From assembly GCA_946482595.1 (NCBI GenBank), contig CAMLSD010000180.1:1-5789 (forward strand): 5,789 nucleotides of DNA. Reading direction: 5' to 3'. The DNA is from an uncultured Comamonadaceae bacterium. Its GTDB lineage: Bacteria > Pseudomonadota > Gammaproteobacteria > Burkholderiales > Burkholderiaceae. Each line of letters starts with the position of its first letter. Position 1 is the stretch's first letter. A program made the translations under genes and the position numbers. The notes beneath the pieces were generated by a model. It was not told the origin of the DNA and did no database searches. It saw nothing but the letters and a program-made list of their open reading frames with translations. Shown piece after piece: positions 5,737-5,789 of this stretch.

Positions 5737-5789
5737 TGGAGCGGGAGACGAGTCTCGAACTCGCGACCTCAACCTTGGCAAGGTTGCGC
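5737..5789 (-). tRNA. tRNA-Gly (GCC), second copy, cut by window end
   Basis: The 53 visible bases, from the CCA end through the T arm and anticodon stem-loop (anticodon GCC) to the start of the D arm, are identical to 5491-5543. By that copy the gene should end 23 bases beyond the window, so it is truncated by the window and is not a pseudogene. It is the first visible gene of the cluster in transcription order. Confidence 0.95.

Noticed and set aside
5491..5789. tRNA-associated integration (att) site
   Set aside because: The repeated sequence is whole functional tRNA genes, not a 3'-end fragment, and no integrase is present.
1..5789. CRISPR array or defence system
   Set aside because: No regularly spaced repeats with variable spacers and no nuclease, toxin or reverse transcriptase motifs were found on either strand.

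Overview
The window is GC-rich chromosomal DNA, most likely from a betaproteobacterium of the order Burkholderiales. I infer this from the high GC, the RpiA and class 2 PyrD sequence style, and the Gly-Cys-Gly tRNA cluster; no rRNA or other marker allows a finer placement. Almost everything recognisable is core metabolism or translation.

Layout from left to right. (1) Positions 1-1578 hold an accessory-looking island. Two hypothetical minus-strand genes, a secreted DUF1444-like protein (238-918) and a 92-residue membrane protein (1113-1391), lie between two copies of a ~59-bp palindromic repeat in opposite orientation (1-59 and 1509-1567). (2) rpiA (minus, 1592-2251) and pyrD (plus, 2317-3357) are divergent across 65 bp. 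They encode the enzyme that makes ribose 5-phosphate and the quinone-linked dihydroorotate dehydrogenase; both feed pyrimidine nucleotide synthesis. (3) Convergent with pyrD is a two-gene minus-strand operon. An N-formylglutamate amidohydrolase-family gene (4498-5334) is followed, with a 4-base GTGA stop/start overlap, by an FAD oxidoreductase of the L-2-hydroxyglutarate dehydrogenase type (3380-4501). (4) The right end is a minus-strand tRNA cluster, in transcription order tRNA-Gly(GCC) cut by the window edge, terminator-like hairpin, tRNA-Cys(GCA), tRNA-Gly(GCC), terminator hairpin.

I do not see a convincing new defence, mobile or regulatory system. The points most worth a second look are the inverted palindromic repeats around the two unknown genes, the translationally coupled formylglutamate hydrolase/hydroxyglutarate oxidase pair, and the related hairpins in the tRNA cluster. 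Several short repeats between genes are recorded with low to moderate confidence. No gap without a gene exceeds 300 bases. The gaps 1-237, 919-1112, 1392-1591 and 5335-5490 contain only the repeats and hairpins listed.
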